From Oscillospiraceae bacterium (GTDB lineage: Bacteria; Bacillota; Clostridia; Oscillospirales; Oscillospiraceae): 64,000 nt of DNA. The notes below the pieces were generated by a model, which was not told the origin of the DNA, did not search any database, and saw only the letters and a list, made by a program, of their open reading frames with translations. Of this stretch, positions 23,735 through 32,058 are shown piece after piece. Made by a program: the position numbers and the translations under genes. The stretch spans positions 1-64,000 of the forward strand of contig JAHHRW010000008.1 in assembly GCA_020025575.1 (NCBI GenBank), given 5' to 3'. Position 1 is the stretch's first letter. The number at the start of each line of letters is the position of its first letter.

Positions 23735-25528
23735 ATGAATTTATTTTCCGTAATCAGACTCCTTGGCGGTTTGGCCATGTTTCTGTACGGCATTGGGATT
23801 ATGGAAGATGGCTTGAAATCCAACTCTGGCTCTGCCCTAAAAAAGATACTGGATAAGGTAACAGGCAGTGTCCTAGCAGGTGTCCTGACTGGTACTTTAA
23901 TCACCGCTGTCATCCAAAGCTCCACCGCAACCATCGTACTTACCGTTGCACTGATCGGCGCTGGGATTATGAATCTACGTCAAGCTGTCCCCATTGTTCT
24001 CGGTGCAAACATAGGCTCCACCATTACGGCGCAGATCATGCGACTGATGGATGTGGATGCCCCTGGCAATATGCTGCTGGAATTCTGCAAGCCCCAAACG
24101 CTGGCGCCTGTCGCATTGATCATCGGTATCGCTCTGATGATGTTTATCAAGACCAACGGATCTAAAACCGTGGGTGATATCTTTATCGGTTTCGGTATTC
24201 TGTTCTCTGGTCTGATGAATATGACCGCTGCGGTAGAACCTCTGTCTAAATCTGCTGAATTAGCAGCACTGCTGGGGCAGCTTTCCAATGTGCCGCTATG
24301 TGGCATGATCTCCGGAGCGATTCTTGCTGTCACTATTCAGAGTTCCTCTGCTATGGTCGGTATGATTCAGGCATTGTCTTCCACCGGTGCTATGAATTTC
24401 TCTATGGTATATCCCATAATCATGGGCATCAACTTGGGTTCATGTGTCACTGCCTTCATTGTATGCTCTATCGGTTCCTCCCCAGATGCAAAGCGCACCG
24501 GTATCGTTCACATAGTGTTCAATATCATCGGTACAGTGCTATTTCTCATAATCATGACCATTCTGCAGCGGATGAACGCGTTTGGTTCTGCCTTCTGGAA
24601 TCAGATGGTTACCAGCGGTTCTATCGCCAACTTCCAGACCGTTTTTAATCTGACGACTGCGATTATCCTGCTGCCTTTTACAAATCAACTGGCAGCACTT
24701 TCCAGATTATTTGTCAAGGACAAGCCCATAAAGGCACCCTGCTATGCTGAATTATGTTCCTTGGATGATAAGCTCTATCTTTCCCCTGCGGTGGCACTAA
24801 ATGAGGCCACCAAAGCTGTTGGTGCAATGGCAACTATTGCCAAAGAGCATTTTGCCCGTGGATGCAGCCAATTATTGCGATATGTCCCCGAGCAATCTGG
24901 TGTAATCAACACAGATGAGAACTGTTTGAATCAGTTTGCTGACTCTTCTGAAAAATTCCTAATTGGTTTGTCTAAGCTGATTGAAACCAAGGCCCAAGAT
25001 CGCCAACTAGATATGCTGATGCAAACCGTTCCAAACTTTGAACGAATCGGCGACTATGCTGTCAATCTGCAGGAACTGGGGCAACGCTTAAAGGCAGATG
25101 CTACTCTTTTCTCAGATGAGGCATATAAAGAACTGGAGATCATGTGCAACGCCGTAAAGGAGATTTTAACCATCACGGTAGATGCATTCTTAGAGGACAA
25201 TTGCGAGAAAGCAAACTCCATTGAACCCTTTGGCGAAATCATTGACGACATGGTTCGTACGATCCAGAATCGTCATATCCAGCGCCTGAAGGTCGGCGAT
25301 TGTTCTGTTTGTGGTAGCTTGGTATTTATGGAAGTATTGACGAATCTTGCGCGTGCATCCCACCAATGCACCTCTATTGCTGTTCTTATGCTGGCACGGC
25401 GGAACGGTGCCATTCTGAATCATCATCACGATTATCTGCGCAGCCTGCACGAATCAAATGATGCCGACTACCAAACAGAACTGCATCGCCGCCACGAGCA
25501 GTATTTCACGAGCCTAAATCAGATTTAA
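23735..25528 (+). CDS. Na/Pi cotransporter family protein with C-terminal PhoU domain
   Basis: A 597-residue protein. Residues 1 to about 320 are the NptA/YjbB-type Na+/phosphate symporter, with its two inverted Q-S-S repeats: TAVIQSSTATIVLTVALIGA and AVTIQSSSAMVGMIQALSST. GGLAMFLYGIGIMEDGLK and VLGANIGSTITAQ are also family-typical. The C-terminal ~200 residues form a helical PhoU-like domain (VPNFERIGDYAVNLQELGQR and the related second repeat). The ATG at 23735 is chosen because TGGGAGGA precedes it and the membrane domain starts at once. It is monocistronic. No pst genes are present, so the link to phosphate signalling is from the family only. Confidence 0.9.
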   Translation: MNLFSVIRLLGGLAMFLYGIGIMEDGLKSNSGSALKKILDKVTGSVLAGVLTGTLITAVIQSSTATIVLTVALIGAGIMNLRQAVPIVLGANIGSTITAQIMRLMDVDAPGNMLLEFCKPQTLAPVALIIGIALMMFIKTNGSKTVGDIFIGFGILFSGLMNMTAAVEPLSKSAELAALLGQLSNVPLCGMISGAILAVTIQSSSAMVGMIQALSSTGAMNFSMVYPIIMGINLGSCVTAFIVCSIGSSPDAKRTGIVHIVFNIIGTVLFLIIMTILQRMNAFGSAFWNQMVTSGSIANFQTVFNLTTAIILLPFTNQLAALSRLFVKDKPIKAPCYAELCSLDDKLYLSPAVALNEATKAVGAMATIAKEHFARGCSQLLRYVPEQSGVINTDENCLNQFADSSEKFLIGLSKLIETKAQDRQLDMLMQTVPNFERIGDYAVNLQELGQRLKADATLFSDEAYKELEIMCNAVKEILTITVDAFLEDNCEKANSIEPFGEIIDDMVRTIQNRHIQRLKVGDCSVCGSLVFMEVLTNLARASHQCTSIAVLMLARRNGAILNHHHDYLRSLHESNDADYQTELHRRHEQYFTSLNQI

Positions 25529-25539
25529 TATAACTCCCG

Positions 25540-25577
25540 AAAAGCGGTGCCTCCTAATCTGTGGAGGCACCGCTTTT
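25540..25577. terminator. Bidirectional terminator
   Basis: AAAAGCGGTGCCTCC and its exact complement form a 15-bp stem with an 8-nt loop between the convergent phosphate-transporter and MFS genes. A and T ends allow termination both ways. Confidence 0.92.
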
Positions 25578-25599
25578 CATGATTGCAGCAATATGTTTG

Positions 25600-26838
25600 T
25601 TATTCCTTTTCCGTTGGATTGCATTCATAGATCGCACGAACATCTTTTCGATTGCGCCAAATACTGCTCCAACAGAATATCATGGTAAACGCAGCGCACA
25701 GGGTCATGCACAGTCTGTAGTCAAGAATCTCTCCTAACAGGCCGACTGCTAACGTCAAAACGCTGCTGGCTGCCAGCAGCAGAATACTCTCATAGGCATT
25801 GACTCTGGCACGCAGCTGTTCCGGAATGTATTTTTGTACAGCCGCCTGACGCATCGCTGCACTGTTAATGCCCAAAAATCCGCAGATACCCCTGTTAATC
25901 AACATGAACGGATACGGAATCCAAAGCAGGCACATATCCATAAGTTCGTATATTTGATAAACCAGAAACGCAAACCCAAATTTCTTTTTTTCAGGCAGCT
26001 TTAGGTTGTAGTGCAACAGACCGCCTATGCTCCGCCCAATAAATTCAGCTGCTGAAAACAGGCCATACATCGCACTGGTGAGCCCCGGAGTGACCCGAAA
26101 AAACGCAATGAGCAGCGGCCCATAGCCTCCTGCAACACCATTGGTAACCGCCATATAGTGAAATATACTCCTCAGCCCACGCTCCTGTCTGAGATAGGTG
26201 ACTGCCTCAGAGATGTCATTTCGCCACATATGGAAGGTATATGGTTCCCCATTCATGTGATTTTTCTCATCTAAATGAATACCGCTTTCGATCAGTGCCG
26301 CAAGAATGGAAAGTCCACCTTGAATGATTAAAATCCACGCCACACCCAACTCATCCATCAAAATGGCCGCCAAAGGCATCATCAGCACCTGGAGCACCGG
26401 ATAAAGCATGGACGAAACGGTATAGCCTTTAGACTCCATCCCCTCCGGAATCAAGCTTGGGTAGATGCTGTTGTATGCCAAAGAGTCAAAGCTCCCCAAA
26501 CTTGCCAGCACCAAAGAAAAGAAGAGATATGCAGTGTAACTAAACGGACGATACAGCAAATAAATACCGCCCAGGCCATAGAGGATCCCATTAATTGCAT
26601 CTCCTGCTACCAAAAATGGTTTTCTGGGCAGCCGATCCATCCAGGGGGCTGCAATCAACGGTATCACAAATCCGGGAATAAATTGAATTGCAAGAGTCAA
26701 AGCAGAGGCCAGCGTACTTCCTGTTTCATCATATACCAGAAAAGAAAGGGCAAATCCGCCTGCAATGCCGCCGATGGAACCAAACACAGTCGCGGCAATC
26801 AGCAACGTAAAATTCCGAGTCCATAGTGTCTTGCGCAT
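25600..26838 (-). CDS. MFS transporter
   Basis: A 412-residue major facilitator protein with about 12 membrane helices. It shows the start LLIAATVFGSIGGIAGGFAL, the loop 2-3 signature APWMDRLPRKPFLVAGD (a G-x3-D-R-x-G-R/K-like motif), and a repeated second half (FRVTPGLTSAMYGLFSAAEF, then IGRSIGGLL). It resembles the macrolide or multidrug exporter branch (MefA/enterobactin-exporter-like), but the substrate cannot be deduced. GAGGTG precedes the ATG and is contained in an 11-bp inverted repeat. The gene lies 89 nt downstream of an XRE/TPR regulator and is probably controlled by it. Confidence 0.85.
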   Translation of the reverse strand: MRKTLWTRNFTLLIAATVFGSIGGIAGGFALSFLVYDETGSTLASALTLAIQFIPGFVIPLIAAPWMDRLPRKPFLVAGDAINGILYGLGGIYLLYRPFSYTAYLFFSLVLASLGSFDSLAYNSIYPSLIPEGMESKGYTVSSMLYPVLQVLMMPLAAILMDELGVAWILIIQGGLSILAALIESGIHLDEKNHMNGEPYTFHMWRNDISEAVTYLRQERGLRSIFHYMAVTNGVAGGYGPLLIAFFRVTPGLTSAMYGLFSAAEFIGRSIGGLLHYNLKLPEKKKFGFAFLVYQIYELMDMCLLWIPYPFMLINRGICGFLGINSAAMRQAAVQKYIPEQLRARVNAYESILLLAASSVLTLAVGLLGEILDYRLCMTLCAAFTMIFCWSSIWRNRKDVRAIYECNPTEKE

Positions 26839-26841
26839 AAA

Positions 26842-26873
26842 ATCACCTCATGGACATTTTAACATGAGGTGAT
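26842..26873. promoter_or_regulatory. Inverted repeat covering the MFS ribosome binding site
   Basis: ATCACCTCATG and its exact complement form an 11-bp dyad around a 10-nt spacer, 3 nt from the MFS start codon. The proximal arm contains the GAGGTG Shine-Dalgarno sequence. It could be an operator for the neighbouring XRE protein or an RNA hairpin that hides the ribosome binding site. Confidence 0.55.
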
Positions 26874-26927
26874 AGTGGGGAACAAGATAGATCATTGGGG
26901 ACATTTTACGCGAAAACATCCACTGAA

Positions 26928-28061
26928 TCATTTGCGTGTGCGAAATTCAGGAAAGTCTCGCAGAAGTTCATAGGCTCTCTTGTACTGGCGATGATGTTCA
27001 TACCACTCCAGCATCCATGGCAAATGGAAGATGCAATATCCCGCTGGCAGAAATTCTCTGCAAATTTCAAAACAATCCAGCAGTGCCTGCCCATATTCAT
27101 CCGAATCCAGGTACTGCGCATCTGTTAGCCGCAGCCGCACGACCTGGCACATTTTCGTTTCTGCGTTCTCTGGTAGTGTATTTTCTAAGGATGCCGCCTC
27201 ATCGAGTGCATCCAATGCTTTTTTAGGCTCTCCCAGTTTTTCATAGCAAATGGCAAGCTTATGCAAGCTCAAGGCATCACGATTTTTCCTGTGCGCAAAA
27301 TAGGATAGGGCTTGTCCGTATTCCCCCAATTCCATCTGGGTTGCCGCTGCATTATATTCAATCACATCCAGCTCCTCCGTCGCTCCCAATGCAACCGCCA
27401 ACCGTTTTGCAGCCTGATAATGGATCTTCATAGAAGCGTAGTCGTGCAAATTGGAGTAACACGATCCCATCGTAATTCGGGCAAGGAGCATAATTCTAAC
27501 ACTTCCCTCTGTGCACGCCAGCTGATTTGATGTTTGAAGCAATTCTATCGCTTTTGTCACATTCCCTTTTTGATGGCAGCACATCCCTGCCGCCGCGTAT
27601 AGATAGCTGCACGGATACAAACTCAGCGCTTCTTCCCATCGAGCCTGCATGCTGCGCTGCAACGCCAGCTGTCTTTGATCCATACAGCACTCTAAAGCGG
27701 CATTGATCGGCTCTGGAGACCCGAATGCATATTGGTTCAAGAGTATATAGTCCAATCCCCAGGGACTGTTTTCATACGCTTCCCACTGGGGAGTTTGAAC
27801 CAACATGGTCAAATTCTCCTTATCTCCGGATAAAAGATATTCATAGGCATCTTCCACCATTTGACCATCATGGTTATGACCATTCTTCCATTCAACTCCC
27901 ATACGAGAGAATAAAAGTGTAAGAACTTCTTCAGAGGGTTCTGCCTTTCCCTGCTCGATTTTGGACAAATAGGAAGCCGTACAGATTCCTTTGCAGAGTC
28001 CTTCCTGGTTCCAGTTCTTCTCCATGCGTTTTTGACGAATCAAAAAGCTCGCATACTGCAT
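26928..28061 (-). CDS. XRE-family transcriptional regulator with TPR-like repeats
   Basis: A 377-residue regulator. The N-terminal helix-turn-helix (LIRQKRMEKNWNQEGLCKGI, then SYLSKIEQGKAEPSEEVLTL) is of the Cro/CI type. The remainder is helical tetratricopeptide-like sequence (for example GNVTKAIELLQTSNQLACTE and LHKLAICYEKLGEPKKALDA), as in Rgg/PlcR/PrgX-type peptide-responsive regulators. I start it at the second ATG (28061) because GGAGGG directly touches the first one and is properly spaced from the second. It sits upstream of the MFS gene on the same strand, suggesting a regulator-exporter pair. No secreted peptide gene was seen next to it. Confidence 0.82.
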   Translation of the reverse strand: MQYASFLIRQKRMEKNWNQEGLCKGICTASYLSKIEQGKAEPSEEVLTLLFSRMGVEWKNGHNHDGQMVEDAYEYLLSGDKENLTMLVQTPQWEAYENSPWGLDYILLNQYAFGSPEPINAALECCMDQRQLALQRSMQARWEEALSLYPCSYLYAAAGMCCHQKGNVTKAIELLQTSNQLACTEGSVRIMLLARITMGSCYSNLHDYASMKIHYQAAKRLAVALGATEELDVIEYNAAATQMELGEYGQALSYFAHRKNRDALSLHKLAICYEKLGEPKKALDALDEAASLENTLPENAETKMCQVVRLRLTDAQYLDSDEYGQALLDCFEICREFLPAGYCIFHLPWMLEWYEHHRQYKRAYELLRDFPEFRTRK

Positions 28062-28087
28062 GTTCATCCCTCCATATCATTATGGAA

Positions 28088-28116
28088 ATGATAGCATGAA
28101 AAGAATTGTATTACAA
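28088..28116 (-). promoter_or_regulatory. SigA-type promoter of the XRE/MFS unit
   Basis: On the minus strand, TTGTAA and TATCAT are separated by 17 nt, ending about 27 nt before the regulator start codon. Confidence 0.6.
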
Positions 28117-28131
28117 TCCATATATATGCAC

Positions 28132-28165
28132 AAAGGAGAAACCCGATTCATCAGGTTTCTCCTTT
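28132..28165 (-). terminator. Terminator after the AI-2E family gene
   Basis: AAAGGAGAAACC and its exact complement form a 12-bp stem with a 10-nt loop. On the minus strand it ends in CTCCTTTGTG, a short T tract. It separates the exporter gene from the XRE regulator. Confidence 0.65.
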
Positions 28166-28218
28166 CGCAGTTTACTAAATTCTAAGGATTGGTGTTTCCC
28201 AATTCTTCACGCTCAATC

Positions 28219-29481
28219 TTATTGCGTACCTTCTTTTTGTTGTGCATCTTTTTTCGTAGCGCATAATTTTTTCGCAGATTTTTTAGCCTCGCGCTTTTCC
28301 TTCAGCTTTGACTTCAACAACGGAGGCTGCGCCTGCAGCTTTTCAGGAGCGATCCCGAGGCACTCCACCCGTCTGGAAGAAAACGCTTTCAAAAGCGCAT
28401 ATATCACGCTTGCAAGGGGAACCATCAGCATCATTCCCAAAACGCCCATAATCTCTCCGCCCAAAGTAACTGCTACCAGTACCCACATGGAGGGAAGTCC
28501 AATGGAAGTGCCCACAACTCGGGGATAAATAAGGTTATTCTCAATTTCTTGCAGCACAAGGAATAATGCAATAAACCAAACCGCCTGCATCGGATCATTC
28601 ACCAAAATGAAGAATGCACCCAGAATACATCCAATCCATGCACCCACCACGGGAATAAACGCGGTAATCGCAACCAGTACACTGACCAGAGGAATGTATG
28701 GCATATTGAAGATGCTCATACCCACTGCAAACAGAGCGCCAAGGATCACCACTTCCAGACATTGACCGGAAATAAAATTGGAGAACGTCGTATTGGACAG
28801 CCGCAGAACACGAACGACTTCATCTGCCCATTTCTCCGGGAGCACGGAATAAGCCAGCCGCCGCCCCTGCCGCGCCAGATTTTCCTTTCCGGCCAGACTA
28901 TACAGTGCAAATACAACTGCAAGAAAAATGCTCCAAACTGCACTGATGACCCCGCCTACCGCAGTAACTGCGCCGTTAAGAACGGTGGTCAACCCCTGCC
29001 CAAGCAAATCCGCTGCTCGTTTGGCAATTCCTGTCCAATCATAACTATCAAGCTGCGTATTTTCAAGTACCCATTGGAGCATTTGAGGATTATCTTCCAG
29101 TGCCTTGCGGATGAGACGGTCTGTCCGATTGACAAACCCTGGAAGTTGCTGCCCAATTGTGAGAACCGTCTCTTTCAGCTGCGGAATCAGCATATTAAAT
29201 ACCACTACAAAAATCATCACAACCAGCAGAATCGTCAAAAGAATTGCAACCACGCGATGACCCCGCATACCGGGTATGCGCTTTAATTGTCGTTCAATTG
29301 CACGCATAGGTACATTCAAAATAAATGCCAGGCAGCCGCCGGCAATAAACGGGTTAATCATCTGAATGATGCCCCTCAAAACCATCCTGATTCGCTCTGT
29401 CTCATGAAGGAGCCAATAAAGGACAATACAGCCTACAGCTCCCAATAAGATTGAACGCAGCGTTTTTTTGCTGATTTCCAT
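28219..29481 (-). CDS. AI-2E/PerM family membrane transporter
   Basis: A 420-residue membrane protein with about seven helices. It shows the AI-2E (PerM, UPF0118) pattern: N-terminal INPFIAGGCLAFILNVPMRA, a central amphipathic segment (RTDRLIRKALEDNPQMLQWV), and the C-terminal signature VAITAFIPVVGAWIGCILGA followed by IENNLIYPRVVGTSIGLPS. The tail after residue 375 is very basic (KSKLKEKREAKKSAKK). Family members include exporters of autoinducer-2-like molecules and Na+/H+ antiporters, so the substrate is open. I start it at the ATG at 29481 (GGGGG five bases upstream); an ATG four codons earlier is possible. Confidence 0.85.
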   Translation of the reverse strand: MEISKKTLRSILLGAVGCIVLYWLLHETERIRMVLRGIIQMINPFIAGGCLAFILNVPMRAIERQLKRIPGMRGHRVVAILLTILLVVMIFVVVFNMLIPQLKETVLTIGQQLPGFVNRTDRLIRKALEDNPQMLQWVLENTQLDSYDWTGIAKRAADLLGQGLTTVLNGAVTAVGGVISAVWSIFLAVVFALYSLAGKENLARQGRRLAYSVLPEKWADEVVRVLRLSNTTFSNFISGQCLEVVILGALFAVGMSIFNMPYIPLVSVLVAITAFIPVVGAWIGCILGAFFILVNDPMQAVWFIALFLVLQEIENNLIYPRVVGTSIGLPSMWVLVAVTLGGEIMGVLGMMLMVPLASVIYALLKAFSSRRVECLGIAPEKLQAQPPLLKSKLKEKREAKKSAKKLCATKKDAQQKEGTQ

Positions 29482-29594
29482 AAAATCCCCCATTATTTCT
29501 AAGCTTTTGCAGTGGATCGCTCACAGCAGGCATCAGCGTGCCTGCCAAAGGAAGTATATCATACTTTCTTCTTAAAAGTATAATTATATACTCT

Positions 29595-29623
29595 ATTATA
29601 CGAATATTTACAATCTGTGTCAA
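29595..29623 (-). promoter_or_regulatory. Consensus SigA promoter of the AI-2E gene
   Basis: On the minus strand, TTGACA and TATAAT are separated by 17 nt, an exact consensus match, giving a leader of about 105 nt. Confidence 0.88.
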
Positions 29624-29635
29624 TGACGCAAATTT

Positions 29636-29665
29636 GGAATAAACTTGCTTTCTTTCTCATAGGCT
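29636..29665 (+). promoter_or_regulatory. Possible SigE-type promoter of spoIIID
   Basis: GGAATAAA and CATAGGCT are separated by 14 nt, about 35 nt before spoIIID. The -10 keeps the CATA start of mother-cell SigE promoters. In Bacillus spoIIID is SigE-dependent, which supports the call. Confidence 0.35.
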
Positions 29666-29699
29666 ATCCACCAGAAGGACACAGCTTAGGAGGGATTCC

Positions 29700-29957
29700 A
29701 TGACAGATACCATCGATGCTAGAGCCTGTCAACTGGCTGTGTACATGATCGAAAATCGCGGAACTGTCCGATCCGCTGCCAAAGCATTTGGCATATCAAA
29801 ATCAACCGTACATAAGGATTTATCTGAAAGGCTGCCCAAAATCAATCCCAGGCTCTATCAGCAGGTACGCATCTTGCTGGATGTGAATAAATCCGAGCGA
29901 CACATTCGGGGCGGTCTTGCAACCAAAAATAAGTACATTCACCAGAAGGATAAGTAA
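29700..29957 (+). CDS. spoIIID: Sporulation transcriptional regulator SpoIIID
   Basis: Mother-cell DNA-binding protein that adjusts SigE-dependent gene expression during sporulation. The 85-residue protein matches SpoIIID in length and throughout: ARACQLAVYMIENRGTVRSA, the recognition helix region KAFGISKSTVHKDLSERL and the basic C-terminus NKSERHIRGGLATKNKY. TAGGAGGG precedes the ATG. It is a single-gene unit with a terminator overlapping its stop codon. It indicates that the organism, or a recent ancestor, forms endospores. Confidence 0.95.
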   Translation: MTDTIDARACQLAVYMIENRGTVRSAAKAFGISKSTVHKDLSERLPKINPRLYQQVRILLDVNKSERHIRGGLATKNKYIHQKDK

Positions 29958-29983
29958 AAGCCGGGAGCTACGCTCCCGGCTTT
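29957..29983. terminator. Bidirectional terminator after spoIIID
   Basis: AAAGCCGGGAGC and its exact complement form a 12-bp stem with a 3-nt loop, followed by TTTCTTA rightward. It lies between spoIIID and a convergent small gene. Confidence 0.85.
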
Positions 29984-29984
29984 C

Positions 29985-30146
29985 TTACAAATCATCCACA
30001 TCCTGAACCGGCTCTTCATAAGGGAAGTCAGGCAGCCCTGTATAGCTCCCCTGAGGATCTGTTTTGGATGCAATGGGGAATCCATCCGGCCCAACCGGCC
30101 AAAGTCCCCAAGGTTCTACGATTTGCTCTTTTTTCTTCGGTTTCAT
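29985..30146 (-). CDS. Small hypothetical protein, 53 aa, Pro/Gly-rich
   Basis: A short reading frame with a perfect GGAGGTG ribosome binding site six bases before ATG encodes 53 residues: a basic start (MKPKKKEQIV), then EPWGLWPVGPDGFP, SKTDPQGSYTGLPDFPYEEP and an acidic end (VQDVDDL). The composition, with repeated Pro, Gly and aromatic residues, is not that of random sequence. It has no membrane segment or known domain that I recognise. It is convergent with spoIIID and shares its terminator region; whether it is sporulation-related is unknown. Confidence 0.55.
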   Translation of the reverse strand: MKPKKKEQIVEPWGLWPVGPDGFPIASKTDPQGSYTGLPDFPYEEPVQDVDDL

Positions 30147-30294
30147 GAAAACACCTCCATACGTAATTTACCCAATTGCACCATGATAATTCGTATGATG
30201 TCTCCCCTGCTGCATCCAGCAAAGTGCTGTCCCCCATCCTTTGATAACATTTACCAACTTTTTTCAGAACATAAACCGTTTCATCCAATTTCAT
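30028..30294 (-). CDS. Possible small hypothetical protein, uncertain
   Basis: An 88-codon frame starting with MKLDETVYVLKKVGKCYQRM and continuing GDSTLLDAAGETSYELSW has a moderate ribosome binding site (AAAGGATGGAGT). Its first ~48 residues look protein-like. The rest overlaps the better-supported 53-aa gene in another frame and reads like shadow sequence (WAGWIPHCIQNRSS). Either the real gene has suffered a frameshift near 30150 or the frame is spurious. Confidence 0.2.
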   Translation of the reverse strand: MKLDETVYVLKKVGKCYQRMGDSTLLDAAGETSYELSWCNWVNYVWRCFHETEEKRANRRTLGTLAGWAGWIPHCIQNRSSGELYRAA

Positions 30295-30336
30295 ACTCCA
30301 TCCTTTTCGTTTTCCGTTTATGCATGGTGTAATAGA

Positions 30337-30365
30337 TTGCATTTTGGGGAAATATATGGTAGACT
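30337..30365 (+). promoter_or_regulatory. Putative promoter of sufCB-rlmH
   Basis: TTGCAT and TAGACT are separated by 17 nt, about 40 nt before the sufC start. Confidence 0.5.
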
Positions 30366-30406
30366 GTGACCTTAGGAATATAGCAAATCGAAAAGAGGAC
30401 TTTTTC

Positions 30407-31141
30407 ATGCTGGAAATAAAAAATCTATGTTACACTGTCCCGGATGGCAACAGCCAGAAGGGGATTTTAGATCATTTGAGTTTAACCATTCCGGATAAGC
30501 GTTTCGTTGTAATCACCGGTCCCAATGGTGGCGGCAAAACAACTCTGGCACGTTCTATCATGGGAATCAATCAGCCTACCGATGGCTCCATCCTTTGGAA
30601 TGGCACTGATATCACCAATCTCTCTGTATCCGATCGTGCAAAGCTTGGTATCAGCTATGGCTTTCAGCAGCCACCCAGATTCAAAGGTATGCGCGTGCGT
30701 GACCTTTTGAACATCGCAGCCGGTGAAGATCTTGGACACGATGTTGCGTGCTCCTATCTGACGCAGGTGGGTCTATGTGCCAGAGACTATGTCGATCGAG
30801 ATGTAGATGGCTCTCTCTCCGGCGGCGAAGTAAAACGCATTGAAATCGCCACCGTTTTGGCTCGTCGCAGCGAACTGATGATTTTTGACGAACCCGAGGC
30901 AGGCATTGATCTGTGGAGTTTTGCCCGGCTGACTGAAACATTCCAAGCAATTCACGATAAAAAGGAATCAACCATTATCATTATTTCTCATCAGGAGCGA
31001 ATCATTCGTCTGGCTGATGAAATCATCCTTCTGGCAAATGGTCAAATTTCTGATCGTGGCGCCGCAGACGAAATCTATCCCAAACTCATGGGCATGACTG
31101 TGGGCAACTGCAACAAGCTGGAGGTGAACCAAAAATGCTAA
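30407..31141 (+). CDS. sufC: SufC-type ATPase of a minimal Fe-S assembly system
   Basis: ABC ATPase that powers SufB scaffold rearrangement during Fe-S cluster assembly. The 244-residue protein has Walker A ITGPNGGGKTTLARS, the Q-loop YGFQQPPRFKGM, signature SLSGGEVKRIEIATVLARRS, Walker B LMIFDEPEAGID (the SufC-type E-x-GID variant) and the switch histidine ISHQERI. I start it at 30407, where ABC homology begins and GAGGA precedes. It overlaps sufB by 7 nt. No sufS, sufU or sufD follows, matching the two-gene SmsCB/SufBC type found in anaerobes. Confidence 0.9.
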   Translation: MLEIKNLCYTVPDGNSQKGILDHLSLTIPDKRFVVITGPNGGGKTTLARSIMGINQPTDGSILWNGTDITNLSVSDRAKLGISYGFQQPPRFKGMRVRDLLNIAAGEDLGHDVACSYLTQVGLCARDYVDRDVDGSLSGGEVKRIEIATVLARRSELMIFDEPEAGIDLWSFARLTETFQAIHDKKESTIIIISHQERIIRLADEIILLANGQISDRGAADEIYPKLMGMTVGNCNKLEVNQKC

Positions 31142-32058
31142 ACGATATTCAAAAGCATATCCTAGAAGTGGTATCCGGTATGGCCGCTGACGCCTCTGGT
31201 GCCATAAATATTCGTGCCGATGGCAAAAAGGCATACCGTTCCAACACGCCCAATGTTCAGATCGAATCCAAAACCGACAAGGACGGCATCGACATCTTTG
31301 TAAAGCCCCACACAACATCCGACCATGTGTACATTCCCGTGGTGATCACCGAGGAGGGGCTGCATGACACGGTTTACAATGATTTCTATATTGGCGAGGG
31401 CGCTGTCGTAACCATCAACGCCGGATGCGGCATTCATAACTGCAGCGGCTGTGATTCTGAGCATGAGGGCATCCATACCTTCCATGTGGGTAAGAACGCC
31501 CAGGTCACCTATTCCGAGATTCACTACGGCGAGGGTGAAGGAGAAGGCAAGCGCATCCTGAACCCCCAGACCATTCTCTATCTGGAAGAAGGTGCCAAGG
31601 TCACTTTGGAAACCACCCAGATCCGCGGTGTTGACGATACCAAACGCTACACCAAAGCCGTTCTTATGGGCGATCACGCAGAATTTACCGTCCAAGAAAA
31701 GCTCTTGACCCACGGGAACCAGAAGGCCGAATCTGAAATGGATGTGGTTTTGGATGGAAAGGATTGCCGCACCCAGGTGATTTCCCGTTCTGTTGCACAG
31801 GACGAATCCACCCAGATTTTCTACCCCAGGGTTGTTGGCAACAACGCCTGTTTCGGCCATGTGCAGTGCGATTCCATCATCATGGGTAAGGCAAAGGTTC
31901 GTTCCATCCCCGAAATTTCCTGTAATCATGTGGATGCATCTCTGGTTCACGAAGCCGCGATCGGCAAAATCGCCGGCGATCAGATTCTGAAACTGCAAAC
32001 CCTTGGCCTAAGCTATGAAGAGGCAGAAGAAAAGATTCTGGAGGGTTTCCTTCGGTAA
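31135..32058 (+). CDS. sufB: SufB/SmsB-type Fe-S scaffold protein
   Basis: A 307-residue scaffold of the SufB/SufD family, much shorter than canonical SufB (about 465 aa). The beta-helix core is visible (ITEEGLHDTVYNDFYIGEGA, then GKNAQVTYSEIHYGEGEGEG), with a cysteine-rich loop GCGIHNCSGCDSEHEG. The conserved C-terminal block is VRSIPEISCNHVDASLVHEA followed by GKIAGDQILKLQTLGLSYEE, equivalent to the SufB/SufD C-terminal helices. Together with sufC it forms a minimal SUF-like system thought to resemble the ancestral form. The stop overlaps the rlmH start by one base. Confidence 0.88.
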   Translation: MLNDIQKHILEVVSGMAADASGAINIRADGKKAYRSNTPNVQIESKTDKDGIDIFVKPHTTSDHVYIPVVITEEGLHDTVYNDFYIGEGAVVTINAGCGIHNCSGCDSEHEGIHTFHVGKNAQVTYSEIHYGEGEGEGKRILNPQTILYLEEGAKVTLETTQIRGVDDTKRYTKAVLMGDHAEFTVQEKLLTHGNQKAESEMDVVLDGKDCRTQVISRSVAQDESTQIFYPRVVGNNACFGHVQCDSIIMGKAKVRSIPEISCNHVDASLVHEAAIGKIAGDQILKLQTLGLSYEEAEEKILEGFLR

